Source: Aeromicrobium sp. Root236
Lineage (GTDB): Bacteria > Actinomycetota > Actinomycetes > Propionibacteriales > Nocardioidaceae
NCBI RefSeq assembly: GCF_001428805.1
Contig: NZ_LMIS01000001.1
Coordinates: 62,001 to 126,000 of the forward strand
DNA length: 64,000 nt
Direction: 5' to 3'
Shown: piece by piece, positions 8,033 through 16,477 of the stretch
Layout: the number at the start of each line of letters is the position of its first letter
Numbering within the stretch: the first letter of the stretch is position 1
Made by a program: the position numbers and the translations under genes
Notes under the pieces: model-generated
What the model was told of the DNA's origin: nothing
Database searches by the model: none
The model's input: only the letters and a program-made list of their open reading frames with translations

Positions 8033-9688
8033 ATGGTGACAAGGACCAAGCGTCTGCGCCAGGGCGCGATGGCGCTCATGGCGGCAGCCGGTCTCGTGGC
8101 CGGCGGCATGCAGCTGTCTGCTGCGAGCGCCCATACGCGCGTGGCACACCAGAGCGGGCGTACGTCCCGCACCAAGACCCCCATCAAGCACCTGGTGGTC
8201 CTGTTCGACGAGAACGTGTCGTACGACCACTACTTCGGCACCTACCCCAAGGCCGCCAACACCGACGGCGTGACGTTCCACGCCGGGACCAAGACGCCCA
8301 AGAACAACAACCTCGTGTCGTCGAACGCGCTGACGGACAACCCCAACGCGTACGCGCCGAGCCGGCTCACCCATGAGCAGAACGCGACCTGCAGCCAGAA
8401 CCACAACTACACGCCGGAGCAGAAGGCCGTGAACGGCGGCGCGATGGACAAGTTCGTCGAGTCCACCAGCGTCGACACCTGCACGGGTCTCTACGGCAGC
8501 CCCGGCCTCGCGATGGACTACTTCGACGGCAACACCGTCACCGGGCTGTGGAACTACGCGCAGAACTACGCGATGAGCGACAACAACTGGGACACGACCT
8601 TCGGCCCGTCCACCCCGGGTGCGCTCAACCTCGTGTCGGGCCAGACCCACGGCGGCACGGCGTACGACCCCAAGACCGGCGCGGTCCTGACCGGATCCAC
8701 GGCCGTCGCGAGCCCGAACGCGAGCGGGGTCGGCACCGTCATCGGCGACCCCGACCCGGTGTACGACGACTGCTCCGACAACGACCACACGGCGACCTCC
8801 GCCCTGGTCGGCATGTCCGGCAAGAACATCGGCGACCGGCTCAACGAGAAGAAGGTCACCTGGGGCTGGTTCCAGGGCGGCTTCACCCCGTCGACGGCGT
8901 GGGACGGAACCGAGGGTGACTACGCGAAGTGCGAGACCACGACGACCAACAGCATCGGGCAGAACGTCCGGGACTACTCGCCGCACCACTCGCCGTTCGA
9001 GTACTTCAAGTCGACGTCCAACCCGCACCACCTCGCGCCGACGTCGCTCGCCGAGGTCGGCCACAACGGCCGGGCCAACCACAACTACGACCTCACGTGG
9101 TTCGACAAGGCGGTCAAGGCCAACACGTTGCCGGAGGTCTCGTTCGTCAAGGCGCCCGAGGCGCAGGACGGCCACGCGTCGTACTCCAGCCCGCTCGACG
9201 AGCAGAAGTTCCTGACCCGCGAGATCAACGCGATCCAGGCGTCCAAGTCGTGGCCGAGCACAGCGATCGTCGTGACGTACGACGACTCGGACGGCTGGTA
9301 CGACCACGTGGCACCGTCGATCCTCAACGGCTCGGCCGACCCTGCGACGGACCAGGCAGTGTGCACGACGGCGGCAGCGAAGGCGTCGACGGCTCCCGCC
9401 GGCGGGTACGCCGACCGTTGCGGACCAAGCCAGCGGCTGCCGTTCCTGGTCATCTCGCCCTACGCGAAGCGCAACTACGTCTCGCACTCCAAGCTCGAGC
9501 AGACCTCGGTCTTGCAGTTCATCGAGCAGAACTGGGGAGTCAAGAGCATCGGCGACCACTCGTTCGATGCCCGCGCCAACAACATCACGACGCTGTTCAC
9601 GTTCGGGCACCCACAGCAGCACAACGTCCTGCTGCGCCCTGACGGCACCGTGAAGTCCTTGAACCACGTCAAGGTCAAGGCCGGCTGA
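8033..9688 (+). CDS. secreted phosphoesterase (phospholipase C/acid phosphatase family)
   Basis: A 551-residue exported protein of the PF04185 phosphoesterase family. The signal peptide ends near ASA at residues 31-33. The family metal site begins with DENVSYDHYFGTYP (59-72), where Glu60 and Asn61 are typical ligands; later come HSPFEYF and VTYDDSDGWYDHV, which match the second metal region. Members cleave phosphatidylcholine or phosphomonoesters. It has GAGGAA before the ATG and follows efeB closely, suggesting coexpression with iron uptake, but the link is not established. The substrate cannot be read from sequence. Confidence 0.88.
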   Translation: MVTRTKRLRQGAMALMAAAGLVAGGMQLSAASAHTRVAHQSGRTSRTKTPIKHLVVLFDENVSYDHYFGTYPKAANTDGVTFHAGTKTPKNNNLVSSNALTDNPNAYAPSRLTHEQNATCSQNHNYTPEQKAVNGGAMDKFVESTSVDTCTGLYGSPGLAMDYFDGNTVTGLWNYAQNYAMSDNNWDTTFGPSTPGALNLVSGQTHGGTAYDPKTGAVLTGSTAVASPNASGVGTVIGDPDPVYDDCSDNDHTATSALVGMSGKNIGDRLNEKKVTWGWFQGGFTPSTAWDGTEGDYAKCETTTTNSIGQNVRDYSPHHSPFEYFKSTSNPHHLAPTSLAEVGHNGRANHNYDLTWFDKAVKANTLPEVSFVKAPEAQDGHASYSSPLDEQKFLTREINAIQASKSWPSTAIVVTYDDSDGWYDHVAPSILNGSADPATDQAVCTTAAAKASTAPAGGYADRCGPSQRLPFLVISPYAKRNYVSHSKLEQTSVLQFIEQNWGVKSIGDHSFDARANNITTLFTFGHPQQHNVLLRPDGTVKSLNHVKVKAG

Positions 9689-9765
9689 CTCGTTCGCACG
9701 CCATCTCGCACAACCGCTCATGCGGCTCGTGCGGGGTGGCGTCGTGCGTTCACTACAGTGACGGC

Positions 9766-10887
9766 ATGCCCACACTGCGTGACGTCGTCGGCGTTCTCGA
9801 CGGCTTGTACGACCCCAGGTGGGCGGACAGCTGGGACGCCGTCGGCACCGTCGCAGGCGACCCCGAGGCCCAGGTCGGCAAGGTGCTGTTCGCTGTCGAC
9901 CCGGTCCAGGCCGTCGTCGACGAGGCCGTCGCCTGGGGTGCCGATCTCGTGGTCACGCACCACCCGCTGTGGCTCAAGGGAGTCACGAGCGTCGCGGCGA
10001 CGTCGCCCAAAGGTCGCGTGGTCCACACGCTGATCAGCAACGGCATCGGCCTGCACACGTGTCACACCAACGCCGACAGTCCTGCTCTGGGGGTGTCGGA
10101 GTCGATGGCGTTGGCGCTCGGGCTGTCGGACGTACGCCCGTTGGAACCCGACGCCGGCGACCCGACCGACACGTGGATCGTGTTCGTGCCCGAGGCGGAC
10201 GCCGACCGGGTCGCCGCGGCGATGCACGGAGCGGGCGCCGGACACGTGGGCGACTACGACTCGGCACAGTTCCGGTCGACCGGCACGGGATCCTTCCGGC
10301 CGCTCCCCGGCGCGAACCCCGCCATCGGCGAGGTCGGGGCGGTCGAGCACGTTGCGGAGGCGCGCATCGAGATGACGGCCGACCGCCGGCTGCGCGAAGA
10401 CGTACGTGCGGCCATGCTCGCCACTCACCCGTACGAGGAGGTCGCCTACGACGTGCTCGAGCCGGCTGCCCGCGCGGCGGACTGGGGCAGCGGCCGCATC
10501 GGCACCCTCCCCACGGACATGACCTTGGCCGCGTTCGCGTCGCACGTCTCGGACCGGCTGCCGACGCACCACAGTGCCACCCGCGTCGCCGGTGATCCGG
10601 ACCTTCTCGTCCGGACGGTGGCCCTCTGCGGCGGTTCGGGTGACTTCCTCCTGTCGACGGCGAACGCGTCGGGCGCCGATGTCTACGTCACCTCGGACCT
10701 GCGCCACCACCCGGTCAGCGAGCACCTCGAGAACCCCGGTGCGTGCGCCGTCATCGACGTGCCGCACTGGGCCGCCGAGTGGACGTGGCTGCCCGTGGGA
10801 GCGCGAGCCCTGAGCGAACGCCTGGCCGGCATCGAGACCAAGGTCTCGACGATCGTGACCGATCCCTGGACGTCCCACGTTTCGTGA
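9766..10887 (+). CDS. Nif3-like dinuclear metal center protein
   Basis: A 373-residue member of the Nif3/YbgI family (GTP cyclohydrolase I type 2-like), usually hexameric with two bound metals. Metal ligands are seen in THHPLW (His65, His66), HTNAD and, near the C-terminus, SDLRHHPVSEH. An inserted middle domain, common in longer members, lies between. ATG 9766 was preferred to an upstream GTG because it begins the conserved MPTLRDVV. First gene of an operon with the zinc-ribbon and RNase H genes, the same order as M. tuberculosis Rv2230c-Rv2229c-Rv2228c. Precise biochemical role unknown for the family. Confidence 0.92.
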   Translation: MPTLRDVVGVLDGLYDPRWADSWDAVGTVAGDPEAQVGKVLFAVDPVQAVVDEAVAWGADLVVTHHPLWLKGVTSVAATSPKGRVVHTLISNGIGLHTCHTNADSPALGVSESMALALGLSDVRPLEPDAGDPTDTWIVFVPEADADRVAAAMHGAGAGHVGDYDSAQFRSTGTGSFRPLPGANPAIGEVGAVEHVAEARIEMTADRRLREDVRAAMLATHPYEEVAYDVLEPAARAADWGSGRIGTLPTDMTLAAFASHVSDRLPTHHSATRVAGDPDLLVRTVALCGGSGDFLLSTANASGADVYVTSDLRHHPVSEHLENPGACAVIDVPHWAAEWTWLPVGARALSERLAGIETKVSTIVTDPWTSHVS

Positions 10888-10945
10888 GCTGCGCCCGGGT
10901 CGAGCGGACCGTGACGGGGAACTCTGAGCCGGTACGGTAGCCCTT

Positions 10946-11689
10946 GTGAAAGCCGACCCCGCCGCCCAGTCCGCCCTGCTCGACCTGCAGGCCCAGGACT
11001 CCGCCCTCGCCCAGCTCCAGCACCGCAAGAACTCACTCCCCGAGCACACCCAGATCGCGGATCTGCAGGCCAAGGCGAACGAGCTCGACGGGGCCCGCAT
11101 CGAGGCCGACACCGAGGTGTCGGACCTGACCCGGGCGCAGAAGAAGGCCGACGCCGAGGTCGAGCAGGTCAAGACCCGCCGGGCTCGCGACGAGGAGCGG
11201 CTCAACTCCGGCGCGATCAGCAACCCCAAGGATCTCGAGAGCCTGCAGCACGAGCTCGTCGCGCTCGAACGCCGCATCTCGACGCTCGAGGACGACGAGC
11301 TGGAGGTCATGGAGAAGCTCGAGGAGGCGCAGACCCGGCTGACCGCCCTCGAGTCCGACCTCACCGCCGTCAACGAGGATCTCGCACAGGCGACCGACGC
11401 CCGCGACGCGGCGATCGTCGTGCTCGACGAGCAGGCCGCGGCGGCCCAGGCCGACCGCGCGCAGGCGGCACAGGGCGTGCCGGACGACCTGATCGCGCTC
11501 TACGACAAGGTGCGGGCCCAGTACGGCGGTCTCGGTGCGGCGGCACTGCGTGCCCGCAAGTGCGAGGGCTGCCGCCTCGAGCTCAACGGCGCGGACCTGC
11601 GCGACATCGCGGCCGCGCCTGAGGACGAGGTGCTGCGCTGCCCCGAGTGCGGCCGCATCCTCGTACGTACGCCCGAGTCCGGGCTGTGA
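10946..11689 (+). CDS. coiled-coil protein with C-terminal C4 zinc ribbon
   Basis: A 247-residue protein: residues 1-190 are a long charged helical coiled coil (repeated Leu/Glu/Lys/Ala heptads), followed by a zinc ribbon with C206, C209, C232 and C235. It matches the CT398/Rv2229c family, implicated by structure in nucleic-acid or membrane-associated protein interactions. GTG start. Its TGA overlaps the GTG of the next gene, so expression is coupled to the RNase H/phosphatase. No catalytic residues seen. Confidence 0.9.
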   Translation: MKADPAAQSALLDLQAQDSALAQLQHRKNSLPEHTQIADLQAKANELDGARIEADTEVSDLTRAQKKADAEVEQVKTRRARDEERLNSGAISNPKDLESLQHELVALERRISTLEDDELEVMEKLEEAQTRLTALESDLTAVNEDLAQATDARDAAIVVLDEQAAAAQADRAQAAQGVPDDLIALYDKVRAQYGGLGAAALRARKCEGCRLELNGADLRDIAAAPEDEVLRCPECGRILVRTPESGL

Positions 11690-12807
11690 CCTCGCGGATC
11701 ATCGTCGAGGCCGACGGCGGCTCGCGGGGCAACCCGGGCCCGTCGTCGTACGGGGCGCTGGTCCGGGACGCCGACACCGGCACGGTCATCGCCCAGAGGG
11801 GCGAGACGATCGGCATCGCGACCAACAACGTCGCGGAGTACACCGGCCTCATCGCCGGTCTCGAGCTGGCGCGTGAGCACGCACCCGACGTCGATGACAT
11901 CGAGGTGCGGATGGACTCCAAGCTGGTCATCGAGCAGATGGCCGGCCGCTGGAAGATCAAGCACGCGAGCATGCAGCCGCTCGCCGAGCACGCCCGTGCC
12001 CTGCTGCCGCGCGGCACGGTCACCTGGACCTGGGTGCCCCGCGAGCAGAACACCGCCGCGGATGCGCTCGCCAACGCCGCCCTCGACGACGAGGCAGCCG
12101 GCGGCACCGGCACGGTCGGCGAGCCCGCTCGTGCCGGCGAGCCCGCTAGGCAGACCCAGAGCGCTCAGCTCGGTTGGCGCGGCGGTGCACACGGCGAGCC
12201 GACCACGATCGTCCTGCTGCGTCACGGCGTCACCCAGGCGACCGAGCGCAAGGTGTTCTCCGGCAGCGGGGGAGCCGATCCCAGCCTGACTCCGACGGGC
12301 ATCGAGCAGGCCCGGCGGGCTGCCGCATGGCTCAAGCGGCTCGGCGGGGTGGACGCGGTCATCTCGTCGCCGATGCAGCGCACGCGTGAGACCGCGGCCG
12401 TCGTGGCCGGCGAGCTCGGCCTGGACGTCGAGCTCGAGGCCGGCCTCGCCGAGACCTCGTTCGGCGAGTGGGACGGCTTCACGTTCGCCGAGATCATGGA
12501 GCGCTGGCCGACCGAGCTCGACGCCTGGCTCGCGTCGACGGCGGTGGCGCCGCCCGGGGGCGAGCCGTTCGACACGGTCGCCGAGCGGGTGGCGGCGGCG
12601 CGCGACCGGATCCTTGGAACGTACGCCGGCAAGACGGTCGTCGCGGTCACCCACGTCACGCCGATCAAGCTGCTCGTGCGACTCGCGCTCGACGCCCCGA
12701 TGCAGATGATCTACAAGGTCGAGCTGTCGCCGGCGTCGATCACGACGATCCAGTGGTACCCCGACGGTGTGGCCTCGGTCCGCAACGTCAACGTCGTCCC
12801 GGAGTAG
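11686..12807 (+). CDS. rnhC: bifunctional ribonuclease HI / acid phosphatase
   Basis: A 373-residue fusion. The N-terminal RNase H domain (1-135) degrades RNA in RNA:DNA hybrids; its acidic residues are D10 (VEADGG), E51 (AEYTG), D77 (RMDSK) and D126. After a Gly/Pro/Ala linker comes a histidine phosphatase domain with LLRHG (His180) and the second His in TVVAVTHVTP. This is the M. tuberculosis Rv2228c architecture, whose phosphatase half acts like alpha-ribazole phosphatase (CobC). Start GTG 11686 is fixed by overlap with the preceding stop. Confidence 0.95.
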   Translation: MTSRIIVEADGGSRGNPGPSSYGALVRDADTGTVIAQRGETIGIATNNVAEYTGLIAGLELAREHAPDVDDIEVRMDSKLVIEQMAGRWKIKHASMQPLAEHARALLPRGTVTWTWVPREQNTAADALANAALDDEAAGGTGTVGEPARAGEPARQTQSAQLGWRGGAHGEPTTIVLLRHGVTQATERKVFSGSGGADPSLTPTGIEQARRAAAWLKRLGGVDAVISSPMQRTRETAAVVAGELGLDVELEAGLAETSFGEWDGFTFAEIMERWPTELDAWLASTAVAPPGGEPFDTVAERVAAARDRILGTYAGKTVVAVTHVTPIKLLVRLALDAPMQMIYKVELSPASITTIQWYPDGVASVRNVNVVPE

Positions 12808-12820
12808 TTGGGCGAGGGCG

Positions 12821-13585
12821 TCAGACCTCGGCGACGACGATGTCGAGCCGCTGACCGTCGCGCTCGACGGTCCAGCCGAGGTCGGCCAGCACGCTCTGCA
12901 GCTCCTCGACCGTGCGCGGATCGGCGCCAGACTCCAGCAGGCCGCGGACGATCCGGCCCTTGGTCGCCTTGTTGAAGTGGCTGACGACCTTGCGCGCACC
13001 GCCGTGCTCGTGCAGCACCCGCATCGTCGCGGTGCGCTCGGCCAGCTCCGCGGGCGGCTTGCCGAGGGCGGTGTACGTCCCGGAGCGCAGGTCGACCAGC
13101 AGTCCGTCGCCGGCCAGGTCGCGCATGACGCGGGGGAGCGGCGTACGCCAACGGCCCGCCACGGTGCCGAGTCGCGGCAGGGTCACGTTGCCCGACAGGC
13201 GGTAGGCCGGGATGAGGTCGTCGGGGCGCAGCAGGCCGAACAGCGCGCTGGAGATCGCGAGAGACGCGTCGGCGCGCTTGCGTGACGACTCGTCGAGGCT
13301 CGGCAGGTCGAGCTCGGAGAACAGCACGCCGGTGTAGATCTCGTCGGCGCGCGCGGTGGGCTCGTCCGGCAGCACCGCGTTGACGGCGATCGCGTCGGCC
13401 TGTGTCGTGCCGAGGCCCAGGACCTCCATGGCCCGTTTCGGGTTGCCATTGCAGAGCTTCACGAGCGTACGGAGGAGCTGTGCGCGCACGGGCGTGAGAC
13501 GGCCGAAGGACAGTGCCTCGAGGTCGAGGGGCGCTCCGGCTTCCGGGCGGGTCTTGCCTTCGGAAGGCGGCAGCAGGATCAGCAC
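12821..13585 (-). CDS. yaaA: YaaA family peroxide stress protein
   Basis: A 254-residue protein beginning with the family signature LILLPPSEGKT; later HFNKATKG and RLSGN blocks also match YaaA (DUF328/UPF0246). In E. coli YaaA is induced by OxyR, binds DNA and limits free iron during hydrogen peroxide stress. GTG start. It lies 17 bases downstream of the permease gene and is therefore the third gene of the transcript that begins at the manganese riboswitch, which would link peroxide defence with manganese handling (inference). Confidence 0.9.
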   Translation of the reverse strand: MLILLPPSEGKTRPEAGAPLDLEALSFGRLTPVRAQLLRTLVKLCNGNPKRAMEVLGLGTTQADAIAVNAVLPDEPTARADEIYTGVLFSELDLPSLDESSRKRADASLAISSALFGLLRPDDLIPAYRLSGNVTLPRLGTVAGRWRTPLPRVMRDLAGDGLLVDLRSGTYTALGKPPAELAERTATMRVLHEHGGARKVVSHFNKATKGRIVRGLLESGADPRTVEELQSVLADLGWTVERDGQRLDIVVAEV

Positions 13586-13602
13586 GGACCGACCCTACAG
13601 AG

Positions 13603-14667
13603 TCACCAGATGAGCGAGGTCCACGCCCAGAGCACCACGGTGCAGAGAGCGACCAGAGCGGGCGTGGTCGCGAGGCCCAGGAGGTGGAACTCACGCACAG
13701 TCGAGAGGGCCCGGCCGCCGGACTGGCGCCACAGCAGGTTGGCCAACGACCCGATCATCGTCAGGTTGGCGCCGACGTTGACGCCGATGAGCAGGGCAAG
13801 GATTGCGAGCGACCCGGCCGAGTCGGCGGCGGGCAGGAGCAGCAGAGTGGCCGGCAGGTTGTTGATGAGGTTGGCCGCCACCATCGCCACCAGCGCCGTG
13901 ACCAGCAATGCTCCGAGGCCCGTGCCGGCCGGCATCGCGTCCGTGAACCATTCGCCGACGGCGGTCGTGCCGAGCCAGGACACCACGAGGGCCCAAGCCA
14001 GTACGACGACCGCGAGGGGGAGGTTCGCGGCGTGCACGAGGTCCCGCCAGGACGCGGTGCGGCGGACGAGCGCGTAGGCGCCGACCAGCACTGCTCCGGC
14101 TGCCGCGGGGATCCACGGCGTCGTGCCGGTCGCGAGCGCGACCAGGACGAGCAGGACGACGATCAGCGGGAAGACCGGGAGGGCATACGGCTCGCCGGTG
14201 GGGGTCGCGTACGGCTCACGGGTTTCGGCGCGGAACCACCACCGCAGCACCGCGTACTCGCCCGCCACGGCGACCAGCCACACCGGGAGCATCGCCCAGG
14301 TGAACCCCACGAACGTCAGGCCGGTGGCGCCGAACACCAGCAGGTTGGTCAGGTTGGACACCGGCAGCAGGGTCGAGCCCGAGTTGGCCAGCCGCACCGT
14401 GGCGTACGCGTGAGAGCGGTGCGCGCTGGCGGCGATGAGGATCGGGGTCAGCAGCACCACGGTCGCGTCGAGGCTGAGGACGGCCGTGACCGCGGCGGCG
14501 AGGCCGACGCTCCAGGCGAGCAGCCGGACGCTCGACCCGCCGGCGGACCTCGACACCCGGTCGCCAAGCACGTCGAACAGGCGCTCGTCGGCGCACGCCT
14601 GCGCCAGGACCATGATCGCGACCAGGAAGCCGACGATCTCCGCCAGCGAGCCCAGGTCGTGTGTCAC
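13603..14667 (-). CDS. ArsB/SLC13-like membrane permease
   Basis: About 354 residues with ten or so hydrophobic helices. The segments LDATVVLLTPIL and LANSGSTLLPVSNLTNLL are characteristic of the ion-transporter superfamily that includes ArsB and SLC13/CitT carriers; the second repeat has NLINNLPATLL. Length is somewhat short for ArsB (about 430). GTG 14667 leaves 10 bases after the upstream stop; GTG 14706 would overlap it. The substrate (arsenite, dicarboxylate or another anion) cannot be assigned; position behind a Mn exporter may be informative. Confidence 0.8.
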   Translation of the reverse strand: MTHDLGSLAEIVGFLVAIMVLAQACADERLFDVLGDRVSRSAGGSSVRLLAWSVGLAAAVTAVLSLDATVVLLTPILIAASAHRSHAYATVRLANSGSTLLPVSNLTNLLVFGATGLTFVGFTWAMLPVWLVAVAGEYAVLRWWFRAETREPYATPTGEPYALPVFPLIVVLLVLVALATGTTPWIPAAAGAVLVGAYALVRRTASWRDLVHAANLPLAVVVLAWALVVSWLGTTAVGEWFTDAMPAGTGLGALLVTALVAMVAANLINNLPATLLLLPAADSAGSLAILALLIGVNVGANLTMIGSLANLLWRQSGGRALSTVREFHLLGLATTPALVALCTVVLWAWTSLIW

Positions 14668-14677
14668 CCGGAGGAGG

Positions 14678-15229
14678 CTAGCCGACCAGCATCCACACCC
14701 CGACACCGGCGAACAACAGCGCCGAGACGAGGTGGACCGCCTTGATCGGCAGGACCTGCAGGAGGGCTCGCCCGACGAACACGGCGAGCACGATCGAGAC
14801 CAGCATGCCGATCGTGCTGCCGATCCAGATCAGCACCCAGTGATACTGCGTCGACAGCGTCATGGTCGCCAGCATCGTCTTGTCGCCGAGCTCCGAGAGC
14901 ACGAAGGCAACGCCGACGACGAAGATCGCCGCGCCGCCCTTCGCCGGCGGCTTCGGCTCCTCTCCGGCGGCGAGATGGCGCAGCGTCAGCGCCGCGAACA
15001 CGAGGAACAGCACGCCACCGGCAACGCGTACGGCGTGCTGGGGCAGTGCGTCACCGATCGCGTTGCCGACCAGGGCGGAGACCAGGTTGGTGAGGGCACA
15101 GGCGATGCCGGCACCGATGATCACGGTGCGCGCCCGGTAGCGGGTCGCGAACGTCATCGACATCAGCTGGCTCTTGTCGCCGAGCTCGGCGATGAACACC
15201 AACGCCGCACTCAGCAGGACCGCGTACAT
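14678..15229 (-). CDS. GDT1/UPF0016 family Mn2+ exporter
   Basis: A 183-residue, six-helix membrane protein built as two repeats, each with the cation-binding motif ELGDK (residues 15-19 and 113-117). The family includes the manganese exporters MneA of Vibrio and Mnx of cyanobacteria, and human TMEM165. The ATG at 15229 starts exactly at the first helix and is preceded by GAGGAG held in a hairpin. Upstream lies a yybP-ykoY manganese riboswitch, which makes Mn export the best-supported function. First gene of an operon with the permease and yaaA. Confidence 0.93.
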   Translation of the reverse strand: MYAVLLSAALVFIAELGDKSQLMSMTFATRYRARTVIIGAGIACALTNLVSALVGNAIGDALPQHAVRVAGGVLFLVFAALTLRHLAAGEEPKPPAKGGAAIFVVGVAFVLSELGDKTMLATMTLSTQYHWVLIWIGSTIGMLVSIVLAVFVGRALLQVLPIKAVHLVSALLFAGVGVWMLVG

Positions 15230-15236
15230 GAAGAAA

Positions 15237-15262
15237 GCTCCTCGTCCACCTGGACGAAGAGC
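15237..15262 (-). promoter_or_regulatory. ribosome-binding-site hairpin (riboswitch expression platform)
   Basis: On the minus strand GCTCTTCGTCC pairs with GGACGAGGAGC (11 bp, one G-U) around the loop AGGT. The 3' arm contains the GAGGAG Shine-Dalgarno of the Mn exporter, 8 bases before its ATG. No U-tract follows, so the hairpin most likely controls translation rather than transcription. Confidence 0.7.
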
Positions 15263-15304
15263 CGGGATGACAAGCCTTCGACCAGGCATTGCCAATGACA
15301 AATT

Positions 15305-15418
15305 CCGGTCGAAAGTCTCGTCCGCCACTGTGAGGTGGCCTGCTGCACCGGAACCCACAGTTTCGTGGAGTCAGTATGTCGACACAGCCGTTGGGGACTA
15401 CTCCCTTTCGTGTCCCCA
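15305..15418 (-). ncRNA. yybP-ykoY manganese riboswitch
   Basis: Minus-strand leader of the Mn exporter. The closing helix P1 is CGAAAG (15410-15405) with CTTTCG (15315-15310). Directly after the 5' arm comes the conserved GGGAGTAG, then GTCGACATACTGAC, matching the two Mn-binding loops (GGGGAGUAG and CAACAUACU in the family), and ACGAGAC precedes the 3' arm. A TAGACT -10 hexamer at 15424-15419 would start the RNA just before it. The class activates exporters when Mn2+ is high. The rest of the leader leads into the RBS hairpin. Confidence 0.88.
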
Positions 15419-15454
15419 GTCTAGCGGACGGCGCCGCGACACCTCGGCGGGCGG

Positions 15455-15460
15455 TAGGCT
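15455..15460 (+). promoter_or_regulatory. putative -10 box of rnpB
   Basis: TAGGCT lies 8 bases before the predicted 5' end of RNase P RNA, the right distance for a sigma-70-type -10 element. No convincing -35 hexamer is visible. Confidence 0.4.
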
Positions 15461-15468
15461 TGCGGACG

Positions 15469-15870
15469 CGAATGAGTCGGCCGGGCGGCCGCGGCACCCT
15501 TGCGGTGTCGAGGAAAGTCCGGACTCCGCAGAGCGACGGTGGTGGCTAACGGCCACCCACGGCGACGTGCGGGACAGTGCCACAGAAATCAAACCGCCAA
15601 CGGCCCTTCGGGGAACGGGTAAGGGTGAAACGGTGAGGTAAGAGCTCACCAGCGCTCCGGGTGACCGGGGCGGCTAGGTAAACCCCACCGGGAGCAAGAC
15701 CAAGAGGACGCCACGCCGTTTCGGCGACGTGGAGTCTGCGCTGACGGGCTGCTCGTCCTATGTCAGCGGGTAGGTCGCACGAGGCGCCCAGCAATGGGCG
15801 TCCCAGATGGATGGTCGCCCGGGCCACCTCGGTGGCCCGACAGGATCCGGCTTACAGGCCGGCTCATTCG
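15469..15870 (+). ncRNA. rnpB: RNase P RNA (bacterial type A)
   Basis: Catalytic RNA that trims tRNA 5' leaders. Ends were set by the P1 helix: CGAATGAGTCGGCC at the start pairs with GGCCGGCTCATTCG at the end. Conserved landmarks are GAGGAAAGTCCGGACTCC near the 5' side (CR I region), ACAGTGCCACAGAAA, CCGGGAGCAAGACCAA, the AGATGGATGGTCGC segment, and ACAGGATCCGGCTTACAGG at the 3' side. About 402 nucleotides, normal for actinobacteria. It diverges from the Mn riboswitch transcript. Confidence 0.97.
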
Positions 15871-15904
15871 CCCCGCGACCCCTGCGCCCCGATATCCTGA
15901 CAGC

Positions 15905-16396
15905 ATGTCCACCGATGAGGTCGTCACGGCCAAGCAGGCGTCGATCGCCGGCCGCTTCGCGCGGACCTATCTCCGCGTGTGTGCCGTTGCCTGCTGGTTG
16001 TTCATCCTGTTCTGGCCGGCGAGGTTGGTGTTCGGCCAGGTCGAGCAGTCGTGGTGGCTCGCCACGCTGACCATCCTCGGCTTCGTCGTCCTCATGGGCC
16101 TGCTGGGTCTGGTCCTGTGGTTCGAGGCCGCCAGCGCGGCGGCCGACACCGAACGACTGCTGCGCGACGGGCGGGACGCAGTCGCCGAGATCCTCGACGT
16201 CGAGGTGACGGATCCGGGCGACGGTTCGGCCGACGTCGCCCGCATGCAGCTGCGCATCAGCGGCGACGACGTCCCAGAGTTCCAGGCGGTCTGCAAGGAG
16301 ACGCACGACAAGGCGTACGTCGTCGGTGCGAGGTTCAACGCCGTCGTCGACCCCTCGGACAACCTCTTCACGCTGCGACCGCTCAAGCGACGCTGA
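15905..16396 (+). CDS. two-helix membrane protein, unknown function
   Basis: A 163-residue protein starting 34 bases after rnpB. Two hydrophobic helices (about 23-43 and 51-72) are followed by a soluble C-terminal domain of about 90 residues with alternating strands, facing one side of the membrane. ATG 15905 is the first sensible start; upstream in-frame codons run into rnpB. I do not recognise the family. Confidence 0.7.
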   Translation: MSTDEVVTAKQASIAGRFARTYLRVCAVACWLFILFWPARLVFGQVEQSWWLATLTILGFVVLMGLLGLVLWFEAASAAADTERLLRDGRDAVAEILDVEVTDPGDGSADVARMQLRISGDDVPEFQAVCKETHDKAYVVGARFNAVVDPSDNLFTLRPLKRR

Positions 16397-16412
16397 GCGA
16401 CCTCGAGGAATG

Positions 16413-16430
16413 CCCCGGAGGCGCCCGGGG
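16413..16430 (+). terminator. GC-rich hairpin
   Basis: CCCCGG and CCGGGG form a perfect 6-bp stem around a 6-base loop, 16 bases after the preceding stop. No U-run; possible weak terminator. Confidence 0.35.
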
Positions 16431-16477
16431 TACGGACTGGTGCAATCGTGTACCTCCGAAGGTGGAAGGGGATCCAC

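Noticed and set aside
6875-9775. Very long open frame on the minus strand (966 codons)
   Set aside because: It lies opposite efeB, the phosphoesterase and their gap; its translation is Arg/Val/Gly-rich low complexity, a usual by-product of high G+C coding DNA.
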